Shown: in pieces, positions 50,632 to 59,986 of the stretch | Position numbering within the stretch: position 1 is the first letter of the stretch | How the letters are laid out: every line of letters begins with the position of its first letter | Origin: Streptomyces sp. ACA25 | GTDB lineage: Bacteria; Actinomycetota; Actinomycetes; Streptomycetales; Streptomycetaceae | Assembly: GCF_028200735.1 (NCBI RefSeq) | Contig: NZ_JAQKPV010000010.1 | Location: 124,001 to 188,000, forward strand | Length of the DNA: 64,000 nt | Direction: 5' to 3' | Program-made: the position numbers and the translations under genes | The notes under the pieces: model-generated | Database searches by the model: none | Told to the model about the DNA's origin: nothing | The model's input: only the letters and a program-made list of their open reading frames with translations

Positions 50632-52003
50632 CACCGACGGCCCGGCCGGCTCCTTCGGCTCCGGGCACCACATCGACGACAAGACGCTGGCCGAGGCCGT
50701 CCAGTTCACCTCCGAGCTCATCCGCATCGACACCACCAACCACGGCCAGGGCGACGGGGTGGAGCGCCCGGCCGCCGAGTACGTCGCCGAACGGCTGGCG
50801 GAGGCCGGCCTGGAGCCCGCCCTGCTGGAGAAGGCCCCGGACCGCACCAACGTGGTGGCCCGGATCGAGGGCACCGACCCGTCCGCCGATGCCCTGCTGG
50901 TGCACGGCCACCTCGACGTCGTACCCGCCGAGCCGGCGGACTGGACGGTGCATCCGTTCTCCGGGGAGATCCGGGACGGCGTCGTCTGGGGGCGCGGGGC
51001 GATCGACATGAAGAACGCCGACGCCATGGTGCTTGCCGTCGTGCGCGCCTGGGCCCGGGCCGGTGTCCGGCCGCGCCGCGACATCGTGCTGGCCTTCACC
51101 GCGGACGAGGAGGACAGCGCCGCGTACGGCTCCGGCTTCCTCACCGAGGAGCACCCCGGGCTGTTCGAGGGCTGCACCGAGGGAATCAGCGAGTCCGGTG
51201 CCTTCACCTTCCACCCCGGCGACGGCAGAAGAATCTATCCCCTCGCCGCGGGGGAGCGGGGCACCGGCTGGCTGCGGCTCAGCGCGCGGGGCGTCGCCGG
51301 CCATGGCTCCAAGGTCAACCGCGCCAATGCCGTCAGCCGGCTGGCCGCCGCCGTCACCCGCATCGGGGAGCACCGCTGGCCGGTGCGGCTCACCCCCACC
51401 GTGCGCGCCGCCCTGACCGAGCTGGCCGCCCTCTACGCCCTGGAGCTCCCGGATTTCGACACGGCGGACGAGGACCGGCTGGCCCGCGAGGTGGACCTTC
51501 TGCTGGAGCGGCTCGGCCCGGCCGCCGCCCTGGTCGAGCCCACCGTCCGCAACAGCACCAACCCCACGATGCTGGAGGGCGGCTACAAGGTGAACGTCAT
51601 CCCCGGCAGGGCAGCGGCCGGCATCGACGGGCGGATGGTCCCGGGGGCCGAGGAGGAGTTCACCGAGACCCTGGACCGGCTCACCGGCCCGGAGGTGGAC
51701 TGGGAGTTCCAGCACCGGGAAAGGGCCCTCCAGGCGCCGGTGGACTCCGCGACCTACGCCGTCCTGCGGGAGGCGCTGGAGCATCACGACCCCGGCGCCC
51801 ACGTCGTCCCGTACTGCATGTCCGGCGGAACCGACGCCAAGCAGTTCTCCCGCCTCGGCATCCTCGGCTACGGCTTCACGCCGCTGCGGCTTCCCGAGGG
51901 GTTCGACTACCAGGCTCTGTTCCACGGCGTGGACGAGCGCGTCCCCGTCGAGGCCCTGCACTTCGGCACCCGGGTGCTGGACCGCGCGCTGCTCAGCCTC
52001 TGA
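50624..52003 (+). CDS. M20-family metallopeptidase
   Basis: 459 residues. Di-zinc sites are intact: LLVHGHLDVVPAEP, WGRGAIDMKNADAMVL, FTADEEDSAAYGSGF with the catalytic glutamates, and a C-terminal CMSGGTDAKQF. The family cleaves dipeptides or N-acyl amino acids. No signal peptide, so cytoplasmic. ATG 50624 overlaps the preceding gene by 8 bp, so translation is coupled. Exact specificity cannot be assigned. Confidence 0.92.
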   Translation: MADTDGPAGSFGSGHHIDDKTLAEAVQFTSELIRIDTTNHGQGDGVERPAAEYVAERLAEAGLEPALLEKAPDRTNVVARIEGTDPSADALLVHGHLDVVPAEPADWTVHPFSGEIRDGVVWGRGAIDMKNADAMVLAVVRAWARAGVRPRRDIVLAFTADEEDSAAYGSGFLTEEHPGLFEGCTEGISESGAFTFHPGDGRRIYPLAAGERGTGWLRLSARGVAGHGSKVNRANAVSRLAAAVTRIGEHRWPVRLTPTVRAALTELAALYALELPDFDTADEDRLAREVDLLLERLGPAAALVEPTVRNSTNPTMLEGGYKVNVIPGRAAAGIDGRMVPGAEEEFTETLDRLTGPEVDWEFQHRERALQAPVDSATYAVLREALEHHDPGAHVVPYCMSGGTDAKQFSRLGILGYGFTPLRLPEGFDYQALFHGVDERVPVEALHFGTRVLDRALLSL

Positions 52004-52099
52004 CATCCCGCCCGGGGCAGCCGTGTCCCGGCAGCCACCCGGCGTGGCTGCCGGACCGGCCGGTGCCGGGAGACCGCCCGACTCAGGAGATCAGCACCC

Positions 52100-54094
52100 A
52101 TGGCGCTCACCCCGGCCCCTTACGGCAGCTGGCCGTCACCCCTGGACCCCGCACGCGTCGCCGAGCACGCCGGGGGCCCCGAGTACCTCGGTGCCGTCGG
52201 TGAGGAGCTCTGGTGGACCGCTTCCCGGCCCGCGGAAGAGGGCCGCCGTGCCCTGCTGCGGCTGCGTCCGGGTGCGTCCCGGCCGGAATCGGTGCTGCCC
52301 CCGCCGTGGAACGTCCGCAACCGGGTGCTGGAGTACGGCGGCCTGCCGTGGGCGGGCGCTCCCCGCTCCTCCGGTGGTCCACTGCTGGTCTTCACCCACT
52401 TCGCGGACCAGCGGCTGTACCGCTTCGCACCCGACGGCCCGGAGGAGCCGGCGCCGCTGACCCCGGAGCCGGCGATCCCCCACGGGCTGCGCTGGGCGGA
52501 CCCCGTGGTGCACGCCGAACGCGGTGAGGTCTGGTGCGTGCTGGAGGAGTTCACCGGCCCGCACCCCACCGACGTGCGGCGGGTGCCGGTCGCGGTGCCC
52601 CTGGACGGCTCGGCCGCCGGCGACCGGGCGGCCGTGCGCGAGCTCGGCGACGACCGGCACCGCTTCGTCACCGGGCCCCGGCTGTCCCCGGACGGCGGAC
52701 AGGCGGTCTGGCTCGCCTGGGACCATCCGCGGATGCCCTGGGACGGCACCGAGCTGAAGATCGCGGAGGTCTCCGCGGCGGGCCGCTTCACCGGCGTCCG
52801 TACCCTGGCCGGCGGACCGGGGGAAGCCGTGGCACAGGTGGAGTGGGCGGCTGACGGCAGCCTGCTGGCCGTCACCGACCGGACCGGCTGGTGGAACCTG
52901 CACCGCGTCGATCCCGTCACCGGGTCGGCGGTCAACCTCTGCCCCCGGAAGGAGGAGTTCGCCGGGGCGCTGTGGAAGATCGGCATGCGCTGGTTCGCGC
53001 CGCTCGCGGACTCCCTGATCGCCGTCCTGCACGGTCGCGGGGAGCTGCGGCTGGGCATCCTGGATCCGGTCACCGGCGAGCTCACCGACGCCCCGGGCCC
53101 GTGGACCGAGTGGGCCCCCGCCCTGGCCGTCCGGGGCACCCGGGTCACCGGCGCGGCAGCGAGCCCGTCCCGCTTCCGGGAGGTGGTGCAGCTCGACACC
53201 CGCACCGGCCACGTCCTGGTGGCCGCCGAGGAGCACCGGGACGTCGTCGATCCGGCGTATCTCCCGCGCCCCGCGGCCCGGACCTTCACCGGACCGGACG
53301 GCCGGGACATCCACGCCGCCGTGTACCCGCCCCGCCACCCGGAGCGCACCGCCCCGCCCGGCGAACTCCCCCCGTACGTGGTGTGGGCCCACGGCGGTCC
53401 GACCGGCCGGGCGCCCCAGGTCCTCGACCTGCAGATCGCCTTCTTCACCTCACGGGGCATCGGGGTCGTCCAGGTCGACTACGGCGGCTCCACCGGCTAC
53501 GGCCGGGAGTACCGCGAACGGCTGCGCGAGCAGTGGGGCATCGTCGATGTCGAGGACTGCGCCGCCGTCGCCCGGGCCCTCGCGGACGAGGGCACCGCCG
53601 ATCCCGGCCGGCTCGCTGTCCGCGGCGGCAGCGCGGGAGGCTGGACCACCGCGGCGTCCCTGACCTCGCCCGCCACCGCCGGGCTGTACGCCTGCGGCAC
53701 CATCGCGTACCCGGTGCTGGACCTGGCCGGCTGGAGCGACGGCGGCACCCACGACTTCGAGTCCCGGTACCTGGACTCCCTCATCGGCCCGCCGGCGGAG
53801 GTGCCCCGCCGCTACCGGGAGCGGTCCCCGCTCTACCGGGCGCACTCGCTCAGCACCCCGTTCGTGCTCCTCCAGGGCCTGGAGGACGCGGTGTGTCCGC
53901 CCGCACAGAGCGAGAGCTTCCTGAGAGCGGTCCCTCCGGCGCTGCCGCATGCCTACCTGACGTTCGAGGGCGAGCAGCACGGCTTCCGGAAGGCCACCAC
54001 CGTCAAGCGGGCGCTGGAAGCCGAACTCTCCCTCTACCTACAGGTCTTCGGTATCGACCGGGACGACGTACCGGAACTGGAGCTGCGCCCATGA
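52100..54094 (+). CDS. S9-family prolyl oligopeptidase/acylaminoacyl peptidase
   Basis: 664 residues. N-terminal beta-propeller (about 1-400; repeated strands with DxT/DGS turns), then an alpha/beta hydrolase domain with triad Ser511 in GGSAGGW, Asp596 in LEDAVCPP and His627 in GEQHGF. The nearby DYGGSTGYGREYRERL is typical of this group. Cleaves small peptides or acylated amino acids; no secretion signal. RBS AGGAG 10 nt before ATG 52100. Overlaps the S66 gene (ATGA). Confidence 0.93.
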   Translation: MALTPAPYGSWPSPLDPARVAEHAGGPEYLGAVGEELWWTASRPAEEGRRALLRLRPGASRPESVLPPPWNVRNRVLEYGGLPWAGAPRSSGGPLLVFTHFADQRLYRFAPDGPEEPAPLTPEPAIPHGLRWADPVVHAERGEVWCVLEEFTGPHPTDVRRVPVAVPLDGSAAGDRAAVRELGDDRHRFVTGPRLSPDGGQAVWLAWDHPRMPWDGTELKIAEVSAAGRFTGVRTLAGGPGEAVAQVEWAADGSLLAVTDRTGWWNLHRVDPVTGSAVNLCPRKEEFAGALWKIGMRWFAPLADSLIAVLHGRGELRLGILDPVTGELTDAPGPWTEWAPALAVRGTRVTGAAASPSRFREVVQLDTRTGHVLVAAEEHRDVVDPAYLPRPAARTFTGPDGRDIHAAVYPPRHPERTAPPGELPPYVVWAHGGPTGRAPQVLDLQIAFFTSRGIGVVQVDYGGSTGYGREYRERLREQWGIVDVEDCAAVARALADEGTADPGRLAVRGGSAGGWTTAASLTSPATAGLYACGTIAYPVLDLAGWSDGGTHDFESRYLDSLIGPPAEVPRRYRERSPLYRAHSLSTPFVLLQGLEDAVCPPAQSESFLRAVPPALPHAYLTFEGEQHGFRKATTVKRALEAELSLYLQVFGIDRDDVPELELRP

Positions 54095-55050
54095 CCTCCA
54101 CCGCCCCTGACCCTTCCCCGGGCGTCCGCCCCCTCACCCGGCCGCGACGGCTGCGCCCGGGCGACCGGGCCGTCATCGTCTCGCCGAGCGGCCCGGTGGA
54201 GCGGGTGCACCTCGAGGCAGGGGCGGCGATCCTGCGCGAGTGGGGTCTCGATGTCGAGTACGCCCCGCACGTCCTGGCCGTCCACCCCACCCTGGACTAT
54301 CTGGCCGGTGAGGACGCCGTGCGGGCCCGGGACCTCCAGGACGCCTGGTGCGACCCGTCCGTCGCGGCCGTCATCTGTTCCCGCGGCGGTTACGGTGCCC
54401 AGCGGATGACCGGGCTGCTGGACTGGGAGGCCATGCGGGCGGCCGGGCCGAAGGTCTTCGTCGGCTACAGCGACATCACGGTGCTGCACGAGGCGTTCGC
54501 GACCCGGCTGGGGCTGGCCACCGTGCACGGGCCGATGCCCGCCACCCCGGTGTTCGTCAAGGAGACCGCTGCCCTGACCCGGCTGCGCCGCATGCTGCTG
54601 GAGCCGGAGACGGTCACCACCCTCACCTCGCCCGGTGCCCGGACCCTGGTTCCCGGCCGCGCCACCGGCGTGACCCTCGGCGGTTGTGTCAGCCTCCTGG
54701 CGGGTGACCTGGGCAGCCCGGTCGCCCGACCCTCCGCGGCCGGCGGAATCCTGCTCATCGAGGATGTCGGGGAGGAGGCGTACCGCCTGGACCGCAGCCT
54801 CAGCCAGTTGCTGAACGCCGGCTGGCTGGACGGAGTGGCCGGAGTGGCGCTGGGCTCCTGGAAGGACAGCGAGCCCTACGAGGTGGTCCGGGCGGTGGCA
54901 CTGGACCGGCTCGGCCCGCTCGGGGTGCCCGTCGTCGAGGAGCTGGGCTTCGGCCACGGGCCCGACCCGCTGACCATGCCGCTGGGGATCCGGGCCACGC
55001 TCGACGCGGACGCGGCCACCCTGATCTGTGAGGAGCCGGCGCTGCGCTGA
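54091..55050 (+). CDS. S66-family LD-carboxypeptidase/MccF-like peptidase
   Basis: 319 residues. Catalytic triad Ser127 in GYSDIT, Glu224 in LLIEDVGEE and His289 in GFGHGPDPLT, with the conserved ICSRGGYGAQRM early on. Family members cut the L-Lys(Dap)-D-Ala bond of murein tetrapeptides or detoxify microcin-C-like aminoacyl nucleotides (MccF). No signal peptide, so cytoplasmic. ATG overlaps the S9 stop. Ends the four-peptidase run. Confidence 0.92.
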   Translation: MTSTAPDPSPGVRPLTRPRRLRPGDRAVIVSPSGPVERVHLEAGAAILREWGLDVEYAPHVLAVHPTLDYLAGEDAVRARDLQDAWCDPSVAAVICSRGGYGAQRMTGLLDWEAMRAAGPKVFVGYSDITVLHEAFATRLGLATVHGPMPATPVFVKETAALTRLRRMLLEPETVTTLTSPGARTLVPGRATGVTLGGCVSLLAGDLGSPVARPSAAGGILLIEDVGEEAYRLDRSLSQLLNAGWLDGVAGVALGSWKDSEPYEVVRAVALDRLGPLGVPVVEELGFGHGPDPLTMPLGIRATLDADAATLICEEPALR

Positions 55051-55106
55051 GCGCCCGGCGCGGCCGGACCGGGGAAACCCCCGCCCCGCTCGAGTGGGCA
55101 TCCCTC

Positions 55107-55140
55107 CCGTAACGGCACTAGCCTGGAAGAACCGTTACGG
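55107..55140. promoter_or_regulatory. Inverted repeat upstream of the CBS protein gene
   Basis: CCGTAACGG-N16-CCGTTACGG, perfect 9-nt arms, centres 25 bp apart, 57 bp after the S66 stop and 130 bp before the CBS gene. It could be an operator of the CBS gene or a terminator of the peptidase run with a large loop. Confidence 0.4.
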
Positions 55141-55271
55141 CCGGGGGCGATTCCGGCGGTCCGGACAGTGCCACGTCCGGCTTCCCGTGATCCGCGCCCC
55201 CGCCGGGCGGCCGTCAGTCATGGCAGGACCGTGGCTCCGGCCACGGGGATTCCGGATCGAGGAGGCACTCT

Positions 55272-55697
55272 ATGACCACCGCCCGTGACATCATGCACGA
55301 GGGCGCACAATGGATCTCCGCCGACGAGACGCTCGACCGGGCGGCTCAGATGATGCGGCAGTTGGACGTCGGCGCGCTGCCGGTGAGTGACGAGAACGAG
55401 CGCATGTGCGGCATCATCACCGACCGTGACATCGTGGTGGGCTGTATCGCGGCCGGTCATGACCCGTCCCAGGTCCGGGCCGGTGAGCTGTGCAAAGGAA
55501 CCCCGCGCTGGGTCGGCTCCGAGGCGGACATCTCCGAGGTGCTCCAGGAGATGACCACCCACCAGATCCGGCGGCTGCCCGTGATCGACGGGGGCAAGCG
55601 GCTGGTCGGCATGATCAGTGAGGCCGATCTGGCCCGGAACCTGCCCGAGGACAAGGTTGCGGGCTTCGTGGAGAAGGTCTACGCCCCGAGTCACTGA
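55272..55697 (+). CDS. Tandem CBS-domain protein
   Basis: 141 residues, just two CBS motifs: repeat 1 (about 4-62, TARDIMHEGAQWISADETLDRAAQMM) and repeat 2 (about 70-132, ending RLVGMISEADLARNLP). Such small CBS pairs bind adenine nucleotides and regulate partners or sense energy state; in Streptomyces they are often stress-induced. GAGGAGG precedes ATG 55272. It stands alone between the peptidase run and the LacI gene. Confidence 0.9.
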   Translation: MTTARDIMHEGAQWISADETLDRAAQMMRQLDVGALPVSDENERMCGIITDRDIVVGCIAAGHDPSQVRAGELCKGTPRWVGSEADISEVLQEMTTHQIRRLPVIDGGKRLVGMISEADLARNLPEDKVAGFVEKVYAPSH

Positions 55698-55765
55698 GCC
55701 CGCGGCGTCCGCACCGCGGCATCACGCCGTGGGCCGGGCACCACCGCCGGTGTCCACCACCTCCC

Positions 55766-55800
55766 GCGTCCCGCCCGGCCCTCTGCCGGGCGGGACGTTT
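55766..55800 (+). terminator. Rho-independent terminator after the CBS gene
   Basis: CGTCCCGCCCGGC with perfect 13-nt complement, 5-nt loop, directly followed by TTTT. A textbook intrinsic terminator and the only one in this window with a U-run. Confidence 0.92.
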
Positions 55801-55830
55801 TGTGCCGTTCGGTGCTCTCCCGTCCCGTCC

Positions 55831-55844
55831 CGGAACCGGTTCCG
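55831..55844. promoter_or_regulatory. LacI-type operator 1 upstream of lacI-like gene
   Basis: CGGAACCGGTTCCG, a perfect 14-bp palindrome with central CG, as LacI-family proteins favour. It is repeated with small changes at 55921-55946. The two sites are centred about 91 bp apart, which would suit looping. Confidence 0.75.
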
Positions 55845-55920
55845 TAACGCACCGTCGACATATTTCGACGAGATGTCTTGACGCCGCCCCTCAGGAGGAG
55901 TTGACTCCCGCGCACAGTCT

Positions 55921-55946
55921 CCGGAACCGGTTCCGGAACCGGTATC
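55921..55946. promoter_or_regulatory. Tandem LacI-type operators 2 and 3
   Basis: CCGGAACCGGTTCCGG (55921-55936, perfect 16-bp palindrome) abuts a degenerate copy GGAACCGGTATC (55935-55946). About 60 bp before the lacI-like start. Autoregulation is likely. No copy was found between the regulator and the binding-protein gene (57000-57145), so control of the transporter may be by read-through from here or sites outside this search. Confidence 0.7.
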
Positions 55947-56000
55947 GGTGCGACGTCGGGAAGACGCGGCGTCGCCTGGAGTATGTGCCCGGGAGGCCTC

Positions 56001-56999
56001 ATGCGCGTCACCATCGCCGACGTAGCCCGTACCGCTGCGGTCAGCAAGACGACCGTCTCGCGGGTGCTCAACGGCAAGGGAGAGGTGGACTCCGGGACCG
56101 CCGACCGGGTCCGCCACGTCATCACCGAGCTCGGATACGTGCCCAGCTCACGGGCGGTCAGCCTGGCCCGCGGCAACAGCCGCACCATAGCCGTCCTGGT
56201 CCCGTCCCTCACCTGGCCCTGGGTCAGTGAAATGCTCCAGGGCGTCGCGGACACCGTGGAGGCCGCCGGCTTCGGGCTGCTGCTGTTCACCTGCAACCGG
56301 GGTGAGGAATCGATGGCCCAGTTCACCAGCCAGGTGTCGGCCCGGGCGTTCGACGGGCTGCTGGCCATCGTGCCCGGGGAGACCCTCGGCGCGATCGAGG
56401 CGCTCCACCGCCAGGGGCTGCCGCTCGTTCTCATCGACGACCAGGGGCAGCGTCCGGACTTCCCGGCCGTGGCCACCACGAACGTCGCCGGAGGCGCCGT
56501 GGCCGCCCATCACCTGCTGGACTCCGGGCGCCGTACCCCCCTGGTCGTCACCGGCCCGCAGCAGTACGGCTGTGTCCAGGACCGGCTCACCGGCTTCCGT
56601 GACGTGCTGCGGGAACGGCAACTGCCCCTTCCGCCCGAGCACGTGGTCGCGAGCGATTTCACCGTCCCGTCAGGAGAGCAGACGGTGCGCCGGGCGCTGG
56701 AGTCCGGGCTCCGGTTCGACGCCGTCTTCGCTCTGAACGATCAGACCGCCGTCGGCGCCCTGCGGGCTCTGCGCGCGGCGGGCCGGCGCGTGCCCGACGA
56801 CGTGGCCCTCGTGGGCTTCGACGACCTGCCCATGGCCAGGACGGTGGATCCCCAGCTCACCACCGTGCGGCAGCCCATGCACGCCATGGGGGAGACTGCG
56901 GCAACCATGCTGCTGAACCACTTCGGAGGCACCTCGCTCCAGCCCGAGCCGGTGGTGCTGCCCACCGAGCTCATCGTCCGGGCCTCCGCGCCCGTCTGA
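56001..56999 (+). CDS. LacI-family transcriptional regulator
   Basis: 332 residues. HTH and hinge (about 1-60): VTIADVARTAAVSKTTVSRVLNGKGEVDSGTADRV, then NSRTIAVLVPSLTWPWVSEM and a periplasmic-binding-like core with FDGLLAIVPG and ALVGFDDLPMART. ATG 56001 has GGGAGG 4 nt upstream. It precedes an Opp-type sugar transporter and beta-glucosidase genes, and its own upstream operators match LacI style, so it most likely represses this operon when no beta-glucoside is present. Confidence 0.92.
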   Translation: MRVTIADVARTAAVSKTTVSRVLNGKGEVDSGTADRVRHVITELGYVPSSRAVSLARGNSRTIAVLVPSLTWPWVSEMLQGVADTVEAAGFGLLLFTCNRGEESMAQFTSQVSARAFDGLLAIVPGETLGAIEALHRQGLPLVLIDDQGQRPDFPAVATTNVAGGAVAAHHLLDSGRRTPLVVTGPQQYGCVQDRLTGFRDVLRERQLPLPPEHVVASDFTVPSGEQTVRRALESGLRFDAVFALNDQTAVGALRALRAAGRRVPDDVALVGFDDLPMARTVDPQLTTVRQPMHAMGETAATMLLNHFGGTSLQPEPVVLPTELIVRASAPV

Positions 57000-57145
57000 C
57001 GTCCCGCCCGACGGCCCCCACTCCCCGCGCCCGCGGCACGCCCAGTCCCACCCCGCACCGTTCCCACGGCACCCGCTGCCCGGAACGTGCCCCCGCATGC
57101 GCACCACCTGTTCGATCCCCCCACCGAGACACCTGGGAGCACCCC

Positions 57146-58822
57146 ATGAGAGTCCGCGCACGAACCGGAAGAACCGCCGCAGCCGCGGCTGCCCTCCTCG
57201 CCCTCTCCCTCCTGGCCGCCTGCAGCGCGGCCGGCCCCGAGGGACCGGCCGGTGCCGGAGGCGGCACCGGAGTGCTGCACGTCGGCATGCCCAACGGCCC
57301 GCTCGCCGACAACAGCAACCCCTTCCTGGACACCTCGGCCGGTGCCTCTCTCGGCTACCGGTCGATGATCTACGAACCGCTGGCGATGGTGAACAGCGTC
57401 CGCCCCGAGCTCGACGACCAGCCCTGGCTCGCCGAGGAATGGGAGTGGTCGGAGGACTTCCGCACCCTCACCCTCACCATCAGGAACGGCCCCGAGTGGT
57501 CGGACGGCGAAGAGTTCAGCGCCGCCGACGTCGCCTACACCTTCCAGCTCATCCGGGACACCGACGCGTTCAACGGCCACGCCATCCCGTTCGAGGAAGT
57601 GGTCCAGGACGGGAACAGCGTCCGCATCACCTTCGGGGAGCCGCAGTTCGTCAACCAGAACCGCATCCTCGAGACGTACATCGTCCCCGAGCACATCTGG
57701 TCCGCGATCGACACTCCGGAGACCTGGGACAACAAGGAGCCCGTCGGCACCGGCCCCTACGAACTGAAGACCTTCACCCCGCAGACCGTGACCCTCACCC
57801 GACGGGACAGCTACTGGAAAGGGCTGCCGGAGGTCGAGGAGCTGCGCTACACCTCGTACAACGACAACAACGCGCAGACCACCGCGCTGGCGAAGGGCGA
57901 GACCGAGTGGTCGTTCGTCTTCATGCCGGACTACGAGAAGGTCTACGTCGACAAGGACCCGGACCACCACCACCTGTGGTTCCCCTCCGGGCTCGGCATC
58001 CACGGGCTGTGGCTCAACACCGAGCGGGCCCCCTTCGACGACCCGGCGCTGCGCCGCGCGATCAGCCACGTGATCGACCGGAAGGCCATCCACGAGCAGG
58101 CCCACGCAGGTCTCTACCCGCAGATCGAGAACCCCACCGGTCTGCCGATGCCGGCCGGTGAGGGCTTCCTTGCCCCGGAGTTCGACGGTGAGGAACACAC
58201 CGTGGACGTGGCCGCGGCTCTGCAGGAGCTCGAGGGCGCCGGATACGACCTGACGGACGGGGTCCTCACCGACCCGGCCGGCGAACCGGTGACCATGACC
58301 CTCACCGACCCGGCCGGCTGGTCCGACTACCTCACCGCCCTGTCCATCATCGAGGACGACCTCGGGGAGATCGGCATCGAGGCCCGGGTGCAGACCCAGA
58401 CCGTCGACAGCTGGCGGAACGCCGTGGACACCGGCGACTTCGACGCCACTCTGCACTGGACGGACACCGGAGCCACCCCTTACGACATGTACCAGCACGT
58501 CATGAACGGTGCCCTGTACCGGCCGCTGGGTGAGAGCGCCGGCGGCAACTACGGCCGCTTCCGCAGCGAGGGCGCCGACGAGGCCCTCACCGCGTACGCC
58601 GAGGCCGTGGACGACGACACCCGGACCGAGGCCCTGCACGCCCTGCAGCGGATCTTCGTCGAGGAGGTCCCGGTGGTCCCGACCGTCGCCGGACCGATCG
58701 GCGCCCAGTACAACACCCGGAACTGGGTGGGCTGGCCGGACGAGGACGACCCCTACGGGCCGCCCCAGCCGACTCAGCGCAACTCCCTGGACATCGTCCT
58801 GCGACTGACCGCGGCCGGCTGA
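57146..58822 (+). CDS. ABC substrate-binding lipoprotein, SBP family 5
   Basis: 558 residues. Signal peptide with lipobox LAAC (Cys26 lipidated), then the family-5 binding fold: QPWLAEEWEWSEDFRTLTLTIRNGPEWSDGEEF and a C-terminal lobe with WRNAVDTGDFDATLHW. Family 5 takes oligopeptides, nickel or oligosaccharides. With a LacI regulator and GH1 glucosidase next to it, oligosaccharides (beta-glucosides, cello- or laminari-oligosaccharides) are more likely than peptides. GGGAG lies upstream of ATG 57146. Confidence 0.92.
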   Translation: MRVRARTGRTAAAAAALLALSLLAACSAAGPEGPAGAGGGTGVLHVGMPNGPLADNSNPFLDTSAGASLGYRSMIYEPLAMVNSVRPELDDQPWLAEEWEWSEDFRTLTLTIRNGPEWSDGEEFSAADVAYTFQLIRDTDAFNGHAIPFEEVVQDGNSVRITFGEPQFVNQNRILETYIVPEHIWSAIDTPETWDNKEPVGTGPYELKTFTPQTVTLTRRDSYWKGLPEVEELRYTSYNDNNAQTTALAKGETEWSFVFMPDYEKVYVDKDPDHHHLWFPSGLGIHGLWLNTERAPFDDPALRRAISHVIDRKAIHEQAHAGLYPQIENPTGLPMPAGEGFLAPEFDGEEHTVDVAAALQELEGAGYDLTDGVLTDPAGEPVTMTLTDPAGWSDYLTALSIIEDDLGEIGIEARVQTQTVDSWRNAVDTGDFDATLHWTDTGATPYDMYQHVMNGALYRPLGESAGGNYGRFRSEGADEALTAYAEAVDDDTRTEALHALQRIFVEEVPVVPTVAGPIGAQYNTRNWVGWPDEDDPYGPPQPTQRNSLDIVLRLTAAG

Positions 58823-58837
58823 GGGAGGAGGACCGAC

Positions 58838-59986
58838 ATGCCCGGAACCGACGACCTCAGCCCGCCGGGCCCGCACGGCGGACCCCGCACCGAAGCAGCC
58901 ACCGCGGACGGCACGGGCCGCACCGATCCCCGCGTGGTGCTGGAAGCCCGCAGCCTCAGCAAGCACTTCCGGGTCCGGCGCACCCTGCGCGCGGTGCTGG
59001 ACCGGACCCGGCCCGTCGTGCACGCCGTCGACGACGTCTCGCTGCGGCTGCGCCGGGGCACCGTCACGGCGGTGGTGGGGGAGTCGGGTTCGGGAAAGTC
59101 CACCATCGCCCGGCTGCTGGCCCAGCTGTACCCGGCGACCTCCGGGGAGATCCGGCTCGACGGCCGGCCGGTGCGGGCCGGCCGGGGCCGCTCCTTCCGC
59201 GCCTACTGCCGGCAGGTCCAGATGATCTTCCAGGACCCTTTCGGCTCGCTGAACCCGGTGCACACCGTCCGGTACCACCTCACCCGGGCGCTCCGCGTGC
59301 ACGGCCGGGGCGGCCGCGGTGCCGCCGAGCTCGAACAGGCCCTCGCCGACCTGCTCGGCCGGGTGCAGCTGACCCCCGCCGCCCGCTACCTCGACGTCTT
59401 TCCGCACGAACTCTCCGGCGGCCAGCGGCAACGCGTCGCCATCGCCCGCGCGATGGCCGCCGACCCCAAGGTGCTGCTGGCCGACGAACCGGTCTCGATG
59501 CTCGACGTATCGATCCGGCTCGGTGTGCTCAACCTTCTGAAGGACCTGAAGGAGCGGCTCGACCTCGCGATTCTGTACATCACGCATGACATCGCCTCCG
59601 CCCGGTACTTCGCGGACGAGACGCTTGTCATGTACGCCGGCCGGCTGGTGGAGGGCGGTGACAGCGAGACCGTCACCCAGCGGCCCGCCCACCCCTACAC
59701 CCAGCTGCTCATCGCCTCCGCGCCGGACCCCGACCGGATCGCCGGGGACAACCCGGAGCACGGCGCCGCCGGCGCGGATCCGGCCCGTGACGGCGGGGAG
59801 CCGCCCAGCCTGATCTCGCCGCCCGCGGGCTGCCGCTTCCACCCGCGCTGCCCGGCCGCCCTGGAGCGCTGCCGCACCACGGTGCCGCCCCGCTTCGACC
59901 TCGCCGAGGGTCAGTGGGCGGCCTGCTGGCTGTACGACGACGCCCCGGCCGGCCGGCCGGGCGCCGCGCGGGAGGCAACGGCGTGA
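58838..59986 (+). CDS. Opp/Dpp-type ABC transporter ATPase (DppF-like)
   Basis: 382 residues. Walker A GESGSGKST, signature LSGGQRQRVAIARA, Walker B VLLADEPVSMLD, and a C-terminal oligopeptide/dipeptide transporter extension with CRFHPRCPAALERC. The N-terminal ~30 residues are an unstructured Pro/Gly/Thr extension. GGAGGAGG lies before ATG 58838. Unusually it precedes the permeases, separated from its partner ATPase by two genes. Confidence 0.92.
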   Translation: MPGTDDLSPPGPHGGPRTEAATADGTGRTDPRVVLEARSLSKHFRVRRTLRAVLDRTRPVVHAVDDVSLRLRRGTVTAVVGESGSGKSTIARLLAQLYPATSGEIRLDGRPVRAGRGRSFRAYCRQVQMIFQDPFGSLNPVHTVRYHLTRALRVHGRGGRGAAELEQALADLLGRVQLTPAARYLDVFPHELSGGQRQRVAIARAMAADPKVLLADEPVSMLDVSIRLGVLNLLKDLKERLDLAILYITHDIASARYFADETLVMYAGRLVEGGDSETVTQRPAHPYTQLLIASAPDPDRIAGDNPEHGAAGADPARDGGEPPSLISPPAGCRFHPRCPAALERCRTTVPPRFDLAEGQWAACWLYDDAPAGRPGAAREATA

